Positions 1 through 8,407 of a DNA stretch of 64,000 bases are shown in pieces. Location: positions 1,798,001 through 1,862,000 of the forward strand of contig OZ241896.1 in NCBI GenBank assembly GCA_965203565.1. Direction: 5' to 3'. Made by a program: the position numbers and the translations under genes. This stretch comes from JAAXGX01 sp965203565. Lineage in GTDB: Bacteria > Acidobacteriota > Vicinamibacteria > Vicinamibacterales > UBA8438. Below the pieces are notes generated by a model, which did not search any database, was not told the DNA's origin, and was given only the letters and a program-made list of their open reading frames with translations. Each line of letters starts with the position of its first letter. Position 1 is the first letter of the stretch.

Positions 1-1
1 G

Positions 2-772
2 CCGGGCCAGCCGCTCAAGGACATCGCCTGGTCGCTCAGCCTCAAGACGTTCCCCGACCGGCTGTTCCGGATCGAGCGGATGGAGCCGAAGGAGCTCCGC
101 ACGCTGATCGTGGCCGACCTGTCGTACTCGACCCTGTTCCGGATCTCCCGCGCCGCGAACAAGGGGCTGCTCCTGCTCGAGCTGATCGGGAACATCGGCC
201 TGACGCGCGCCAACATCCGCGACCCGGTCGGCCTGCTCGGCTTCTCGGATCGGATCGAGCTGTACATGAAGCCGCGGCTCGGCTCGCCGCAGGTGTTCCA
301 CATGGCGCAGCAGATCTTCGACAAGCTGGCGCTCGAGCGCGAGTTCCCGTCGCGGCGGCGCGCCGACTTCTCGGTGGCGATCGACTTCATGATGGCCCGC
401 CTCAAGACGGGGCACTCGGTGGTCGTCCTCTCCGATCTGGTCGATTTCCTCAACGACCCGGAGTCGATCGACGTCACGCGGCTGCGGACGCTCGCGGCGA
501 AGCACGATATGATGATGCTCATCCTCGACGACCCGGAGGAGTACCGGGTGAAGAGCCGCCTGGGGTACATCCGGATCTCGGACATGGAGACCGGCAGGCA
601 GACGGTGATCTCCGCGCGGAAGGCGGGGGCGATCCGGCGGCGGATCGAGGAGGCGCAGGAGGAAGTGCAGTACCGGCTGAAGCGCCTGTGCGGGATCGAT
701 TCGGTGGTGCTGGCGCCCGGGAACCACGCGGACGAGCTCGCGAAGTTCCTGGTGGCGCGGATATCCCGCTGA
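2..772 (+). CDS. DUF58 domain protein, 5' end outside window
   Basis: The open frame continues upstream of the window edge, so only the C-terminal 256 codons are visible and the real start is not here. The segment reads RMEPKELRTLIVADLSYST, which resembles the DUF58 hallmark (an acidic/arginine stretch followed by a VWA-like hydrophobic strand ending D-x-S-x-S). A second hydrophobic strand (VVVLSDLVDF) and a third (MMMLILDDPEEY) complete the VWA-like core. DUF58 proteins usually follow a MoxR AAA+ ATPase and precede Bat-type VWA genes. The genes downstream are of that kind, so a moxR gene just outside the window is expected. The role is inferred: membrane or periplasmic complex assembly or stress tolerance. 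Confidence 0.8.
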   Translation, partial: PGQPLKDIAWSLSLKTFPDRLFRIERMEPKELRTLIVADLSYSTLFRISRAANKGLLLLELIGNIGLTRANIRDPVGLLGFSDRIELYMKPRLGSPQVFHMAQQIFDKLALEREFPSRRRADFSVAIDFMMARLKTGHSVVVLSDLVDFLNDPESIDVTRLRTLAAKHDMMMLILDDPEEYRVKSRLGYIRISDMETGRQTVISARKAGAIRRRIEEAQEEVQYRLKRLCGIDSVVLAPGNHADELAKFLVARISR

Positions 773-810
773 GCCGGCGGCAGGAGGCGCGGGAGGTGGG
801 TGGTGGCGAC

Positions 811-1950
811 GTGACGAAACGCAGCTGGACTGTCCGTGGGGCGGCGGCGGCGCTGGCGGCGGCGGTCCCGATGGCGGCCGGCGCGCCGAGCCTCGCGGCC
901 GCCGCGGCGCAGCAGGTCCCGGGCGAAGCGCCGGCCGAGGAGTCGCTGGTCCGCGTGGAGACGCTCGACCTCGAGCCGACCGTCGTCAAGACCGGCGACC
1001 CGATCGCGCAGACGTACCGCGTGCGGTTCCCGGACCTGATCGGCGCGGGGCAGGAGATCATCGTCCTGGAGGACCGGATGGCGCCCGAGACGCTGCCGGT
1101 CCACCCGTTCGAGGGGCTGTCGCTCGACGTCCGGAAGCGGCGGGTCGGCGACGAGCACGTCTGGGACTTCGACTACCGCTTCCGGCTGATCGCCCCGGAG
1201 AAGTCGACGTACGTGCTGCCCGGTTTCAGCTTCTACTACCTCGTCCGCGACCTCGGCGAGGACGTCGAGGACGCCGAGGTCCGGCAGGTGGACGGGGGCG
1301 GCAACCTCGTCCGGTACGTGACCACCCTGACCGACGCGCCTCAGCTCGACGTCCGTGACACGATCGAGCTGGGCGTTTTCGCCGGCCGGGCCGCCGCCTT
1401 CCGCGCCGTCGCCTGGGTCGTGGCGCCGCTGCCGCTCCTCGTCTGGGCGGCGCTGCTCGTCCGGCAGGCCCGGCGCCCGAAGGCGGTCTCGGAGGCTAAG
1501 CGGAAGGAGACGGAGGAGCTGGAGCGGATCGACGCGCAGATCCCGGTCCCGCCGTCGATCTGGCAGGCGCGGCGCAACCTGCTGCGGCAGGTCCGGACGC
1601 TCGACGAGGCCGCGGCGTCCGGCAACGGCGCCGCGTCGGAGGAGATCCGGCGCGGCCTGATCATCTGCGGGCGCGAGTACCTGCAGGCGGAGCTTCCGGA
1701 CCTGCACGCCGGCGACACGCCGAAGGAGATCGGCGCGTACGTCGCCGGGATGCGGGACGGGCCGCGCAAGGAGGCGCTCGGCCGGCTCGCCGCGCGGCTG
1801 GTGGAGCACCAGTCGCGCCTGGAGCAGGGCGCGCCGCCGCCGATCGCCGATCCGGCGGACGAGGCGCGCACGTTCGAGGAGGCGCTGACCATGCTGCGGC
1901 CGCACGTCCGGCTGTGGCGGCGGATCAAGGCGCTGGCCGGGGCGCGCTGA
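811..1950 (+). CDS. Exported single-pass membrane protein of Bat-like cluster
   Basis: The protein has 379 residues. I chose GTG at 811 because GGAGG lies about 15 nt upstream and the product then begins TKRSWTVRG followed by an alanine-rich hydrophobic stretch and AAAAAQQ, a plausible signal peptide. The central part is beta-rich (RVETLDLEPTVVKTGDPIAQ), as in the periplasmic domain of BatD-like proteins. A membrane segment lies near residues 200-220 (VAWVVAPLPLLVWAALLV), followed by a charged helical cytoplasmic tail. Its position between a DUF58 gene and a VWA gene is that of a BatD-type subunit. The identification rests on architecture and context, not on a diagnostic motif. Confidence 0.6.
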   Translation: MTKRSWTVRGAAAALAAAVPMAAGAPSLAAAAAQQVPGEAPAEESLVRVETLDLEPTVVKTGDPIAQTYRVRFPDLIGAGQEIIVLEDRMAPETLPVHPFEGLSLDVRKRRVGDEHVWDFDYRFRLIAPEKSTYVLPGFSFYYLVRDLGEDVEDAEVRQVDGGGNLVRYVTTLTDAPQLDVRDTIELGVFAGRAAAFRAVAWVVAPLPLLVWAALLVRQARRPKAVSEAKRKETEELERIDAQIPVPPSIWQARRNLLRQVRTLDEAAASGNGAASEEIRRGLIICGREYLQAELPDLHAGDTPKEIGAYVAGMRDGPRKEALGRLAARLVEHQSRLEQGAPPPIADPADEARTFEEALTMLRPHVRLWRRIKALAGAR

Positions 1951-1969
1951 ACGCGGCGGCGATGACGCG

Positions 1970-3103
1970 ATGCTGATGACGTGGGACGAGTTCGCCGCCT
2001 TCCTGCGGTCGGGCGCGCGGGAGCTCGTCGAGACGCGGTTCGAGCAGATCCGGTACGGCGACGTCGGAATGGCGGCCGCGCTGGCCGCGCTCGTGGCGGT
2101 CGGCCTGCTGGTCACGCTCGGCCGCCTCGGACTGCTCCGCCGGCGGCACGCCCGCCACCACTCGGGCCACGCGATTGACGCCGCGCACCGGAAGCGGTTC
2201 CGGGCGCGCGCGCTGCACGCCGCGCCGAAGGCGCTGGTCGGCGCCGCGCTGGCGCTCGTCGTGTACGCGGCGGCCGACCCGTTCCTGACCGCCACCGAGG
2301 AGGTCAGCGGCTATATCGAGTCGCGCGTGCGGGTCGACCTGGTCGACACGTCGGGGTCGATGGCGTGGGAGTTCCCGGAGACCGGCAAGTCGAAGGCGGA
2401 GGTGGCCCGCGACGCCCATCTCGAATTCCTGGAGATGCGGCGCGACAAGAACGACCGGGTGTCGCTCTGGCTGTTCTCGACCTACCCGTACATGGTGGAC
2501 GACTTCGTCATGGACGACGAGCTGTACTACTTCCAGGTGTGGGACGCCCCGTACGTCACGACGCAGCGGCTCGACAAGGCGATGGTCGTCCCGCCCGACA
2601 AGGTCCGGATCATTCCGGCCGAAGGCGACACCAACATCATCCGTCCGCTCCGGTCGATCATGAGGCACTTCGAGCGTGACGAGGCGCTGATGGGGGGCGG
2701 GGAGAACCTGAACCGCGCCGTGCTGATCATCACCGACGCGGCGGTGGACGAGTTTCCCGACTCGGAGTTCGCGGCGCTCAACCAGCGGAACATCGTGCCG
2801 TACCTCATCTACATCAACACCAGCGACGTGCGGACCGCGATGATCGGGCATCCGACGACGACGCCGCGGCTGATCGAGATGATCCGCGAGTACGGCGGGG
2901 ACTACTTCGACGTGACCGATCAGGACAGCCTGATGCGGGCGTACGAGGCGATCGACGAGCGCGAGGCGGTCCGGGTCGAGATGAAGCACCGGGCGTTGAA
3001 GGTGCCGATCTACTCCCGCTTCCTGCTCGCCGCCCTGGCGATGCTGGTCGTCGGGATCCCGATCGGGTTCGTGTCGGAGCTGTTCTGGGGGACCGGCCCC
3101 TGA
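1970..3103 (+). CDS. VWA domain membrane protein (BatA/BatB-like)
   Basis: The protein has 377 residues. Hydrophobic segments lie near residues 28-48 and 76-95, with another at the C-terminus (FLLAALAMLVVGIPIGFVSE). These bracket a von Willebrand factor A domain. The metal-ion-dependent adhesion site is intact: DTSGSM (D-x-S-x-S) near residue 126, a threonine in EGDTNI, and aspartate in IITDAAVDEF. This arrangement is typical of Bat proteins anchored in the inner membrane with a periplasmic VWA domain. The gene starts 19 nt after the previous stop and shares its strand, so co-transcription is likely. The ligand or partner cannot be told from sequence. Confidence 0.8.
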   Translation: MLMTWDEFAAFLRSGARELVETRFEQIRYGDVGMAAALAALVAVGLLVTLGRLGLLRRRHARHHSGHAIDAAHRKRFRARALHAAPKALVGAALALVVYAAADPFLTATEEVSGYIESRVRVDLVDTSGSMAWEFPETGKSKAEVARDAHLEFLEMRRDKNDRVSLWLFSTYPYMVDDFVMDDELYYFQVWDAPYVTTQRLDKAMVVPPDKVRIIPAEGDTNIIRPLRSIMRHFERDEALMGGGENLNRAVLIITDAAVDEFPDSEFAALNQRNIVPYLIYINTSDVRTAMIGHPTTTPRLIEMIREYGGDYFDVTDQDSLMRAYEAIDEREAVRVEMKHRALKVPIYSRFLLAALAMLVVGIPIGFVSELFWGTGP

Positions 3104-3155
3104 AGATCGCGCGCGGTGAACGGCGGGTCCGCGGACGGGCCGACGGGAGTGGACG

Positions 3156-3821
3156 ATGCGAGTGACGGACCTGCTTGACCGGGAGAACGCGTTCCGGTAC
3201 CTGATCGGCTTCGTGCTGGCCGCGATCTTCTTCGTGGCGGTGGCGAGTCCGGCGCGCAGCCTGGCCGGGTTCTACGACCGGCTGGACGGGCTGAGCGACA
3301 GCGTGCGGAGGGGGAGCTTCGAGCAGGCCGGCGCCGAGCTCGAGGAGGTGACGGCGTTCTACGAAGCGAGCCGCGGCTGGGGGGTGCAGTGGCTCGCCGA
3401 GGCGTACCTGTTCGACGACGCCTTCCTCCAGCAGGCCGCCTACCGCTACCTGCGGGGCGACTACCAGACCGTGGTCGACAACCTGTCGGACGAGGTCGAC
3501 GACCCGCGCGCGTCGTACCTGCTCGGGAGCGCGAAGTTCCAGTTGGCGAAGCAGCGGTACCGGGCGGTCGCCGACGACGATCCGGACGGGGTGGAGATCA
3601 AGACGGCGATCATCCAGGAGGTGCTCGACGACGTCAACGCCGACTACGAGCGCGCCCTGCGCAGCGACGACGCCGACCGGTTCGAGTACAAGTGGAACTA
3701 CGACCTCACCAGCAACCCGGACGCGGTGCGGCTCGCCCTCGAGCCGCTGCGCCGGCTCCAGACGCCGGAGCTGGAGCAGATGAAGGGGGAGGGGACTCCC
3801 ACGCGGCGCCGCCGCGGCTAG
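3156..3821 (+). CDS. Small membrane-anchored TPR-like protein (BatC-like position)
   Basis: The protein has 221 residues. One N-terminal membrane segment lies at about residues 14-32 (YLIGFVLAAIFFVAVASPA). The rest is helical and rich in charged residues and alanine/leucine, with a stretch (YRYLRGDYQTVVDNLSDEV ... YLLGSAKFQLAKQRY) that reads like two degenerate TPR units. A GGGAG ribosome-binding site sits about 6 nt before the ATG. Lying between two VWA genes, it occupies the place of BatC, a TPR protein in Bat operons. Function is inferred from position only. Confidence 0.55.
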   Translation: MRVTDLLDRENAFRYLIGFVLAAIFFVAVASPARSLAGFYDRLDGLSDSVRRGSFEQAGAELEEVTAFYEASRGWGVQWLAEAYLFDDAFLQQAAYRYLRGDYQTVVDNLSDEVDDPRASYLLGSAKFQLAKQRYRAVADDDPDGVEIKTAIIQEVLDDVNADYERALRSDDADRFEYKWNYDLTSNPDAVRLALEPLRRLQTPELEQMKGEGTPTRRRRG

Positions 3822-3857
3822 CCGGCGCCGCGGCTCCGAAGGCGGCCGGACGGGACG

Positions 3858-4940
3858 ATGCAGTTGTCGCTGTTGCGGAACGCGGTCGAGTTCGAGAACC
3901 CGGAGTTCCTGATGGCGGTCCCGATCGCCCTGCTCCTCGCGGGGCTCGGGGCGGCGGTCTTCGTCTTGCGCCTGCTGCTGCGTCCCGCCAGGACGCACGG
4001 GTCGTCGTATCCGTGGATCGGGCCGATCAAGTTCTGGTTCTTCGCCATCGTCGTGCTCGTGGCGGTGGCGGCGGCGGCGGCCCGGCCGTACTGGGTGTAC
4101 GGCGGACGCACCTTCAAGCGCGGCGACGTCGATCTGGCGATAGTCATCGACGGCTCGGCGTCGATGTGGGTGAAGGACCTCGGTCCGCCGCGGCTGGCGA
4201 TCGCCGTCCGGGAGGCGCTGAACCTGTACACGGAAGAGATCCTGACGCCGGGCGACCGGACGGCGCTGTTCGTCTTCGGCGCGACGGCGGTCCGCAAGGC
4301 CCACCTTTCGTCGGACGCCGAGCGGTTCGTCGAGCAGTTGGGACGCGTGGCGCCGCCGGACACCCTCTCCGGCGACGCGTTCCCGTGGGACAGCGACATC
4401 GCGTCGGCGTTCGAGCACGTCTATCAGTCGATGGACAACCAGGACCGGTTCGAGTCGGGCGACGACGAATGGACGCCGGAGCGGCGATCGGACCGCCTGG
4501 TGCTGCTGTTCACCGACGGCGACTTCCTCGGCGGGCGCGAGCAGATTGCGCGCCTCGACGCCGCCCTGTCCGAGTTCCAGCGCCGCGGGCTGACCGTCTA
4601 TCCGGTCGGCATCGGGTCGCGGACCGGGACCAGCCTCGACGACGTGCTGCAGGATTACGTCCGGGGGGTCGACTACGACGAGTCGCTGGAGGCCGACCTC
4701 GACGCCATCCGGACCCGCCTCGACACCGACGGTCTCGCAATGCTGGAGCAGCGCACCGGCGGCCGGTCGCTCGTCATCGAAAGCCCCGGCGTCTCGGCGG
4801 CGCCGTTCCTCCGCAACGCGGTGAGCTCCCACCGCAGCATCTCGTTCCAGATGATCCCGGCCGAAGACAGGCAGGAGCTCTGGCAGTGGATGCTGGCGTT
4901 CGCGGTGGTGGTGTTCGTCGTCGCGGTGCTGTTCTACTGA
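3858..4940 (+). CDS. VWA domain membrane protein (BatA-like)
   Basis: The protein has 360 residues, with hydrophobic segments near residues 17-40 and 54-74 and one at the extreme C-terminus (MLAFAVVVFVVAVLF). The VWA domain has a complete metal site: IDGSASM (D-x-S-x-S), a threonine in PPDTLSGDA, and FTDGD. This is the second VWA gene of the cluster and the last gene in this direction; the next gene is convergent, with 9 nt between the two stops. Bat VWA proteins are thought to work with MoxR ATPases in the cell envelope. The exact role here is unknown. Confidence 0.8.
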   Translation: MQLSLLRNAVEFENPEFLMAVPIALLLAGLGAAVFVLRLLLRPARTHGSSYPWIGPIKFWFFAIVVLVAVAAAAARPYWVYGGRTFKRGDVDLAIVIDGSASMWVKDLGPPRLAIAVREALNLYTEEILTPGDRTALFVFGATAVRKAHLSSDAERFVEQLGRVAPPDTLSGDAFPWDSDIASAFEHVYQSMDNQDRFESGDDEWTPERRSDRLVLLFTDGDFLGGREQIARLDAALSEFQRRGLTVYPVGIGSRTGTSLDDVLQDYVRGVDYDESLEADLDAIRTRLDTDGLAMLEQRTGGRSLVIESPGVSAAPFLRNAVSSHRSISFQMIPAEDRQELWQWMLAFAVVVFVVAVLFY

Positions 4941-4949
4941 CGGCGACGG

Positions 4950-5858
4950 TCAGCTTCCCGCCTTCATCGGTCCGTCCGGAATGCCGGCGCCGCGGCGGAC
5001 GAACCGGGCCAGGTTGGACATGTCCTCGTCGCCGTACCCCTGCGCGATCAGGGCGTCCTCGATCGTGGCGACGAGGCTGGCCACCAGCGCCGGCGCTCCG
5101 GCGTCGCGGGCGGTCGCCAGTGCGATCCCCAGATCCTTGCGGTGGAGGCGCAGCCGGAAACCGAGCGGGTAGTCGTCGTTCAGCATCCTGTCGGAGCGGT
5201 TGGCCAGGATCCACGATCCGGCGACCCCGCCGCCGATCGCGTCGACCACCCGCTCCGGGTCGGCGCCGGCGCGGTAGGCGAGCGTCAGCGCCTCGGCCAG
5301 CGCCATGAACGTGCCGGTGATCGCCACCTGGTTCGCCACCTTCGCGATCTGCCCGCAGCCGACCGGCCCGATCCGCGTCACGCGGCTCCCGATCACCTGG
5401 AGGACCGGCTGCGCGCGCTCGAAGTCCTCCTCCGATCCGCCGCACATCACCGTCAGCGTCCCCTTGATCGCCCCCTCCGACCCGCCCGACACCGGCGCGT
5501 CGACGAAACCGACGCCGCCCGCGCGGAACCGCTGCGCCATCCGCCGCGTCGCCTCCGGCTCGATAGACGAGCAGTCGATGACGAGGCCGCCCCGCTTCAG
5601 GCCGGCGATCACGCCCGCGCCCTGTGCGGGGTCGAGCAGGACGGCCTCTACGTCGGGCGTGTCGGAGACGCAGGTCAGCACGATCTCGGCCTGCGCGGCC
5701 GCTGCGGCCGGACTTTCGGCCCGCGCCGCCCCGAGCTGCCCGAGCGGCTCTTCCCGGCTGCGCGTCCGGTTGTGGACGGTCACGTCGAACCCGGCCTCGA
5801 TCAGGTTCTCCGCCATCGGTCCGCCCATCGTTCCCAGGCCGATCACCGCAACGTTCAT
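4950..5858 (-). CDS. NAD(P)-dependent 3-hydroxyisobutyrate dehydrogenase family protein
   Basis: The protein has 302 residues, the normal length for the beta-hydroxyacid dehydrogenase family. The N-terminal Rossmann motif is GLGTMGG. The substrate-binding signature is VDAPVSGGSEGA near residues 117-128, and the catalytic lysine and asparagine appear in GQIAKVANQ near residues 169-177. Family members oxidise 3-hydroxyisobutyrate, tartronate semialdehyde or related acids, or reduce aldehydes such as succinic semialdehyde. The substrate cannot be chosen from sequence alone. A clear AAGGAG ribosome-binding site precedes the ATG. It lies 40 nt downstream of a methyltransferase gene on the same strand. 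Confidence 0.85.
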   Translation of the reverse strand: MNVAVIGLGTMGGPMAENLIEAGFDVTVHNRTRSREEPLGQLGAARAESPAAAAAQAEIVLTCVSDTPDVEAVLLDPAQGAGVIAGLKRGGLVIDCSSIEPEATRRMAQRFRAGGVGFVDAPVSGGSEGAIKGTLTVMCGGSEEDFERAQPVLQVIGSRVTRIGPVGCGQIAKVANQVAITGTFMALAEALTLAYRAGADPERVVDAIGGGVAGSWILANRSDRMLNDDYPLGFRLRLHRKDLGIALATARDAGAPALVASLVATIEDALIAQGYGDEDMSNLARFVRRGAGIPDGPMKAGS

Positions 5859-5898
5859 CTGGACCGTTCTCCTTCGAATCGCGTGCCGATGCGTTCCC

Positions 5899-6597
5899 TC
5901 AGACGTGCGCGTGCACGACGCCGCGCCCGGACCGCGGGCGGTTCGTGACGAGCGCCAGAAACTTCTTCCAGTAGCGGAACGACGGGGTGTGGACGACCTC
6001 GGCTCGGCTGAACCCGGCGGACTCGATCATCTGTCCGAGCGCGGCGAGGGTCGGCATCGCGCACAGCTCGTACGGCGCCTGGCGGGCGTTCTCGTCGCCG
6101 GGGAAGAACGGGATCAGCGGGTACCGCTCGTGGACGAACGGCAGCAGGACGTGCGTCTCGCAGATCAGCAGCCGCTTCGTGACGCTGCGGATCCGCTCCA
6201 GCGCCCGGAGGGGGAGCCGCAGGTGGTAGAACACGCCGAGCAGCAGGACGAGGTCGAACCGTCCGACCTCGTCCGGGTCGAGATCGTGGACGTCGACCCG
6301 GCGATGCTCCACGGCCGAGCCGAGCCGCTCGCGCGCGGCGAGGAACTCGTCCGCGCCGAACCGGTCCCAGGCGTACCGGTCGACCGCCAGCACGCGGTCG
6401 GCGCCCCGCCGCTCGCATTCGAACGAGAAGAACCCGTGCCAGGCCCCGACGTCGAGCACCGACCAGCCGGTCAGGTCGTCCGGTATCCGCAGCAGCCGGA
6501 GCCGCCGCTCGAACCGCCGCCGGATCAGCCCTTCGTGCGACAGCGTCGCCGCCCCGTCGTCCGGACGGCTCATCACCTGGTGGGCGTGCGCCTGCAT
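5899..6597 (-). CDS. Class I SAM-dependent methyltransferase
   Basis: The protein has 232 residues. Motif I is VLDVGAWHGFFSFE, followed by the acidic loop LAVDRY, and the post-I strand FDLVLLLGVFYHLRLP resembles the small-molecule and CmoB-like methyltransferases (D-x-G-x-x-x-G-F-F-S). The C-terminal part (VVHTPSFRYWKKFLALV) is basic and aromatic. The methyl acceptor is not evident: CmoB-like tRNA modification and natural-product methylation are both possible. It starts 16 nt from the end of the M48 protease gene and probably shares its transcript. Confidence 0.75.
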   Translation of the reverse strand: MQAHAHQVMSRPDDGAATLSHEGLIRRRFERRLRLLRIPDDLTGWSVLDVGAWHGFFSFECERRGADRVLAVDRYAWDRFGADEFLAARERLGSAVEHRRVDVHDLDPDEVGRFDLVLLLGVFYHLRLPLRALERIRSVTKRLLICETHVLLPFVHERYPLIPFFPGDENARQAPYELCAMPTLAALGQMIESAGFSRAEVVHTPSFRYWKKFLALVTNRPRSGRGVVHAHV

Positions 6598-6613
6598 GGC
6601 GGCAGGAAGAATA

Positions 6614-7369
6614 TCACGCGGCCGGATCGCGCCGGCCGCGCAGCCGCCGGATCCGTTCGCGCACCGGGGGATGGGTCGACAGGTAGGCGGCCGGGCCGGG
6701 CGGATCGCCTTCCGGGTCCAGGCCGCCGAGCCGTTCGAGGATCCGGACGGCGCCGCGGACGTCGAACCCGGCCGCGCGCATCAGGAGTGCGCCGAGCTCG
6801 TCCGCCTCGAACTCCTGTTCGCGCGAGTAGGCGTTTTCGAGCCACCGCACCCCGACGTTCCGCAGCCACGGCGCGACGGCGCGGCCCGCCGGCGTCGCCA
6901 GCGCGACCGCCGAGATCGCCTTCCGGCTCAGCAGCCGCTCTATCGCGTGGCGGCGCATCACGTGCGCCATCTCGTGGGCGATCACGAACGCCAGCTCGTC
7001 GCGGCCGCGTCCGGCGAGGTTCACCAGCGGCGAGGCGACGAAGATGAACCCGCCGGGCAGCGCGAAGGCGGTCGGATGGCCGCCGGCGAGCGCGGCGACC
7101 TCGAACCGGTGGACCCGGTTGCGCACCCGGTCGGCCAGGGTCGAGGCGACGCCGTCGAGCAGCGCCTGCACGTCCGGCGCGACGGGGCCGGGCGACCGTT
7201 CGCGCACGACCGCCGCCATGTCGCGGCCAACCGCCTGCTCGGCCCGGACGGCGTCGTCCTCGCCGCCGGCCACCGACTCCCAGATCCACTTCGCCTTGCG
7301 GAACTGCCTGCCGGCCAGCCGTCCGGCGAGGTACGGGACGCTGCGCGTCACACCTGCTTCTTGCGCCAC
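6614..7369 (-). CDS. M48 family zinc metalloprotease
   Basis: The protein has 251 residues. The zinc motif is HEMAHVMRRHA (HExxH) at about residues 130-140, and the third ligand lies in REQEFEADELG, the E-x-x-x-D pattern of the M48 (HtpX/Oma1/BepA) clan. No membrane segment is visible in this frame, so it resembles the soluble M48 form rather than the four-helix HtpX. The start is uncertain: GTG at 7369 lacks a good ribosome-binding site. A role in envelope or membrane-protein quality control is the family expectation, not shown here. Confidence 0.82.
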   Translation of the reverse strand: MAQEAGVTRSVPYLAGRLAGRQFRKAKWIWESVAGGEDDAVRAEQAVGRDMAAVVRERSPGPVAPDVQALLDGVASTLADRVRNRVHRFEVAALAGGHPTAFALPGGFIFVASPLVNLAGRGRDELAFVIAHEMAHVMRRHAIERLLSRKAISAVALATPAGRAVAPWLRNVGVRWLENAYSREQEFEADELGALLMRAAGFDVRGAVRILERLGGLDPEGDPPGPAAYLSTHPPVRERIRRLRGRRDPAA

Positions 7370-7392
7370 GCTTCAGGAGCTTTGAGTGAATT

Positions 7393-8067
7393 CTACCGCG
7401 CCCAGTACGGCGGCGGCCGCCGCTTCACGTTCTCGAACAGCACGGGAGCGGCGGCGTAGTCCCGGAGGGTGACCACGGCGTTTTCCGCATCGAATGCGAC
7501 GTCAGCCGCCGCGGACGTCGTGCCGGCGCCGGCGCCGCTGCTGTCCAGGCGCAGCTCGATCACCGTGTACCGGCGAGGCGCCGCTTCCGGCGCGTCCGGC
7601 GGCGCCCACGGCGCGCGGCCGAACGTCCCGAGCCGCCGGCCGGTGACGAACGTCAGATGCTCCCCGCCGTCCGGCGCGGCGGCGCGGCGGGCGAACTTCA
7701 GCGAATAGCCGACGCCGCTGCTGCTCGGCCAGAGGTACCCGACGGTCGGCAGTTCGAGCAGCGCCGCGATCTCGTCGTTCTCTTCGCTCTCGCCCGCTCC
7801 GCCGCCCGCTTCGCCGTCCGCGCCCGTCAGCACGTCGAGGACGGCCCGGCGCTCGTCGTCGGACGACCACCGCAGGAGGCTGAACCTGACGTCTTCCCCG
7901 TCGGGGTCCATGTTCGCGGTCGTCGCCGTGAACGTCTCCGGAACCTCGCGGTCCTGACCGGAAGCCGGCGCGACGGCGACGGCGGCCGCGGCCAGCGCGG
8001 CCAGCAGGCATCGGGAAGCGGCCGGCGCGTCATTCATCAACGATATCGTCTTCAGATAGTGGACCAC
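7393..8067 (-). CDS. Exported protein of unknown function
   Basis: The protein has 224 residues. I chose GTG at 8067 because AAAGGAG lies 9 nt upstream. The product then begins VVHYLKTISLMNDAP, followed by an alanine/leucine-rich segment ending VAPASGQDREV, a plausible signal peptide. The mature part includes FTATTANMDPDGEDVRFSL and a repeated beta pattern (TVIELRLDSSG, VVTLRDYA). I do not recognise a family. The last residues RRPPPYWAR are basic and aromatic. Spacing to the M48 gene is 23 nt on the same strand. Confidence 0.6.
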   Translation of the reverse strand: MVHYLKTISLMNDAPAASRCLLAALAAAAVAVAPASGQDREVPETFTATTANMDPDGEDVRFSLLRWSSDDERRAVLDVLTGADGEAGGGAGESEENDEIAALLELPTVGYLWPSSSGVGYSLKFARRAAAPDGGEHLTFVTGRRLGTFGRAPWAPPDAPEAAPRRYTVIELRLDSSGAGAGTTSAAADVAFDAENAVVTLRDYAAAPVLFENVKRRPPPYWAR

Positions 8068-8248
8068 GGTTCGCTCTCCTTTCTGCGCTGCGCGATGGTC
8101 GATTGCGGGCGGACGCCGGCGGCTTCGGGGTCGGCGAACTTCAGCAGGGTGCGGACTGCCTGGATTATCGCGCTTGCAGGGGCGGGATTGCAACGGATCC
8201 GGAGGAGTATTGCAACGACGCAGTTCCGTTCGCGCGGCGGCGGTTCAG

Positions 8249-8407
8249 CAGCCCGTGGTGGAATCCCCGCGGGGCGCCGAGAGCGGCGAGGCGCCCGGCT
8301 GACAAGGCGTGAGGAGGGCGCATATTGGGCATACGCAACCGACGAACAACGCCGTCAGGCGGGATGCATCGCCGCTCGAATGCAGCAGGGACTTTCACCA
8401 CGGGCTG
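8249..8407. mobile_element. MITE-like element, copy 1 (159 bp)
   Basis: Both ends carry the terminal inverted repeat CAGCCCGTGGTG, and similarity continues a few bases inward (GGAATCC at one end, AAAGTCC at the other). The flanks are TCAG on each side (8245-8248 and 8408-8411), consistent with a 4-bp target duplication. A second full copy lies at 38909-39066 and a fragment near 36578-36645. There is no room for a transposase, so it would have to be mobilised in trans. The right TCAG includes the stop codon of actF, so the element sits immediately behind the complex III operon. Confidence 0.8.

Noticed and set aside
8165..8401. Small ORF inside the MITE (minus strand, 78 codons)
   Set aside because: A similar frame is open in both copies only because the DNA is alike. 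No ribosome-binding site, and the frame is broken in the third copy.
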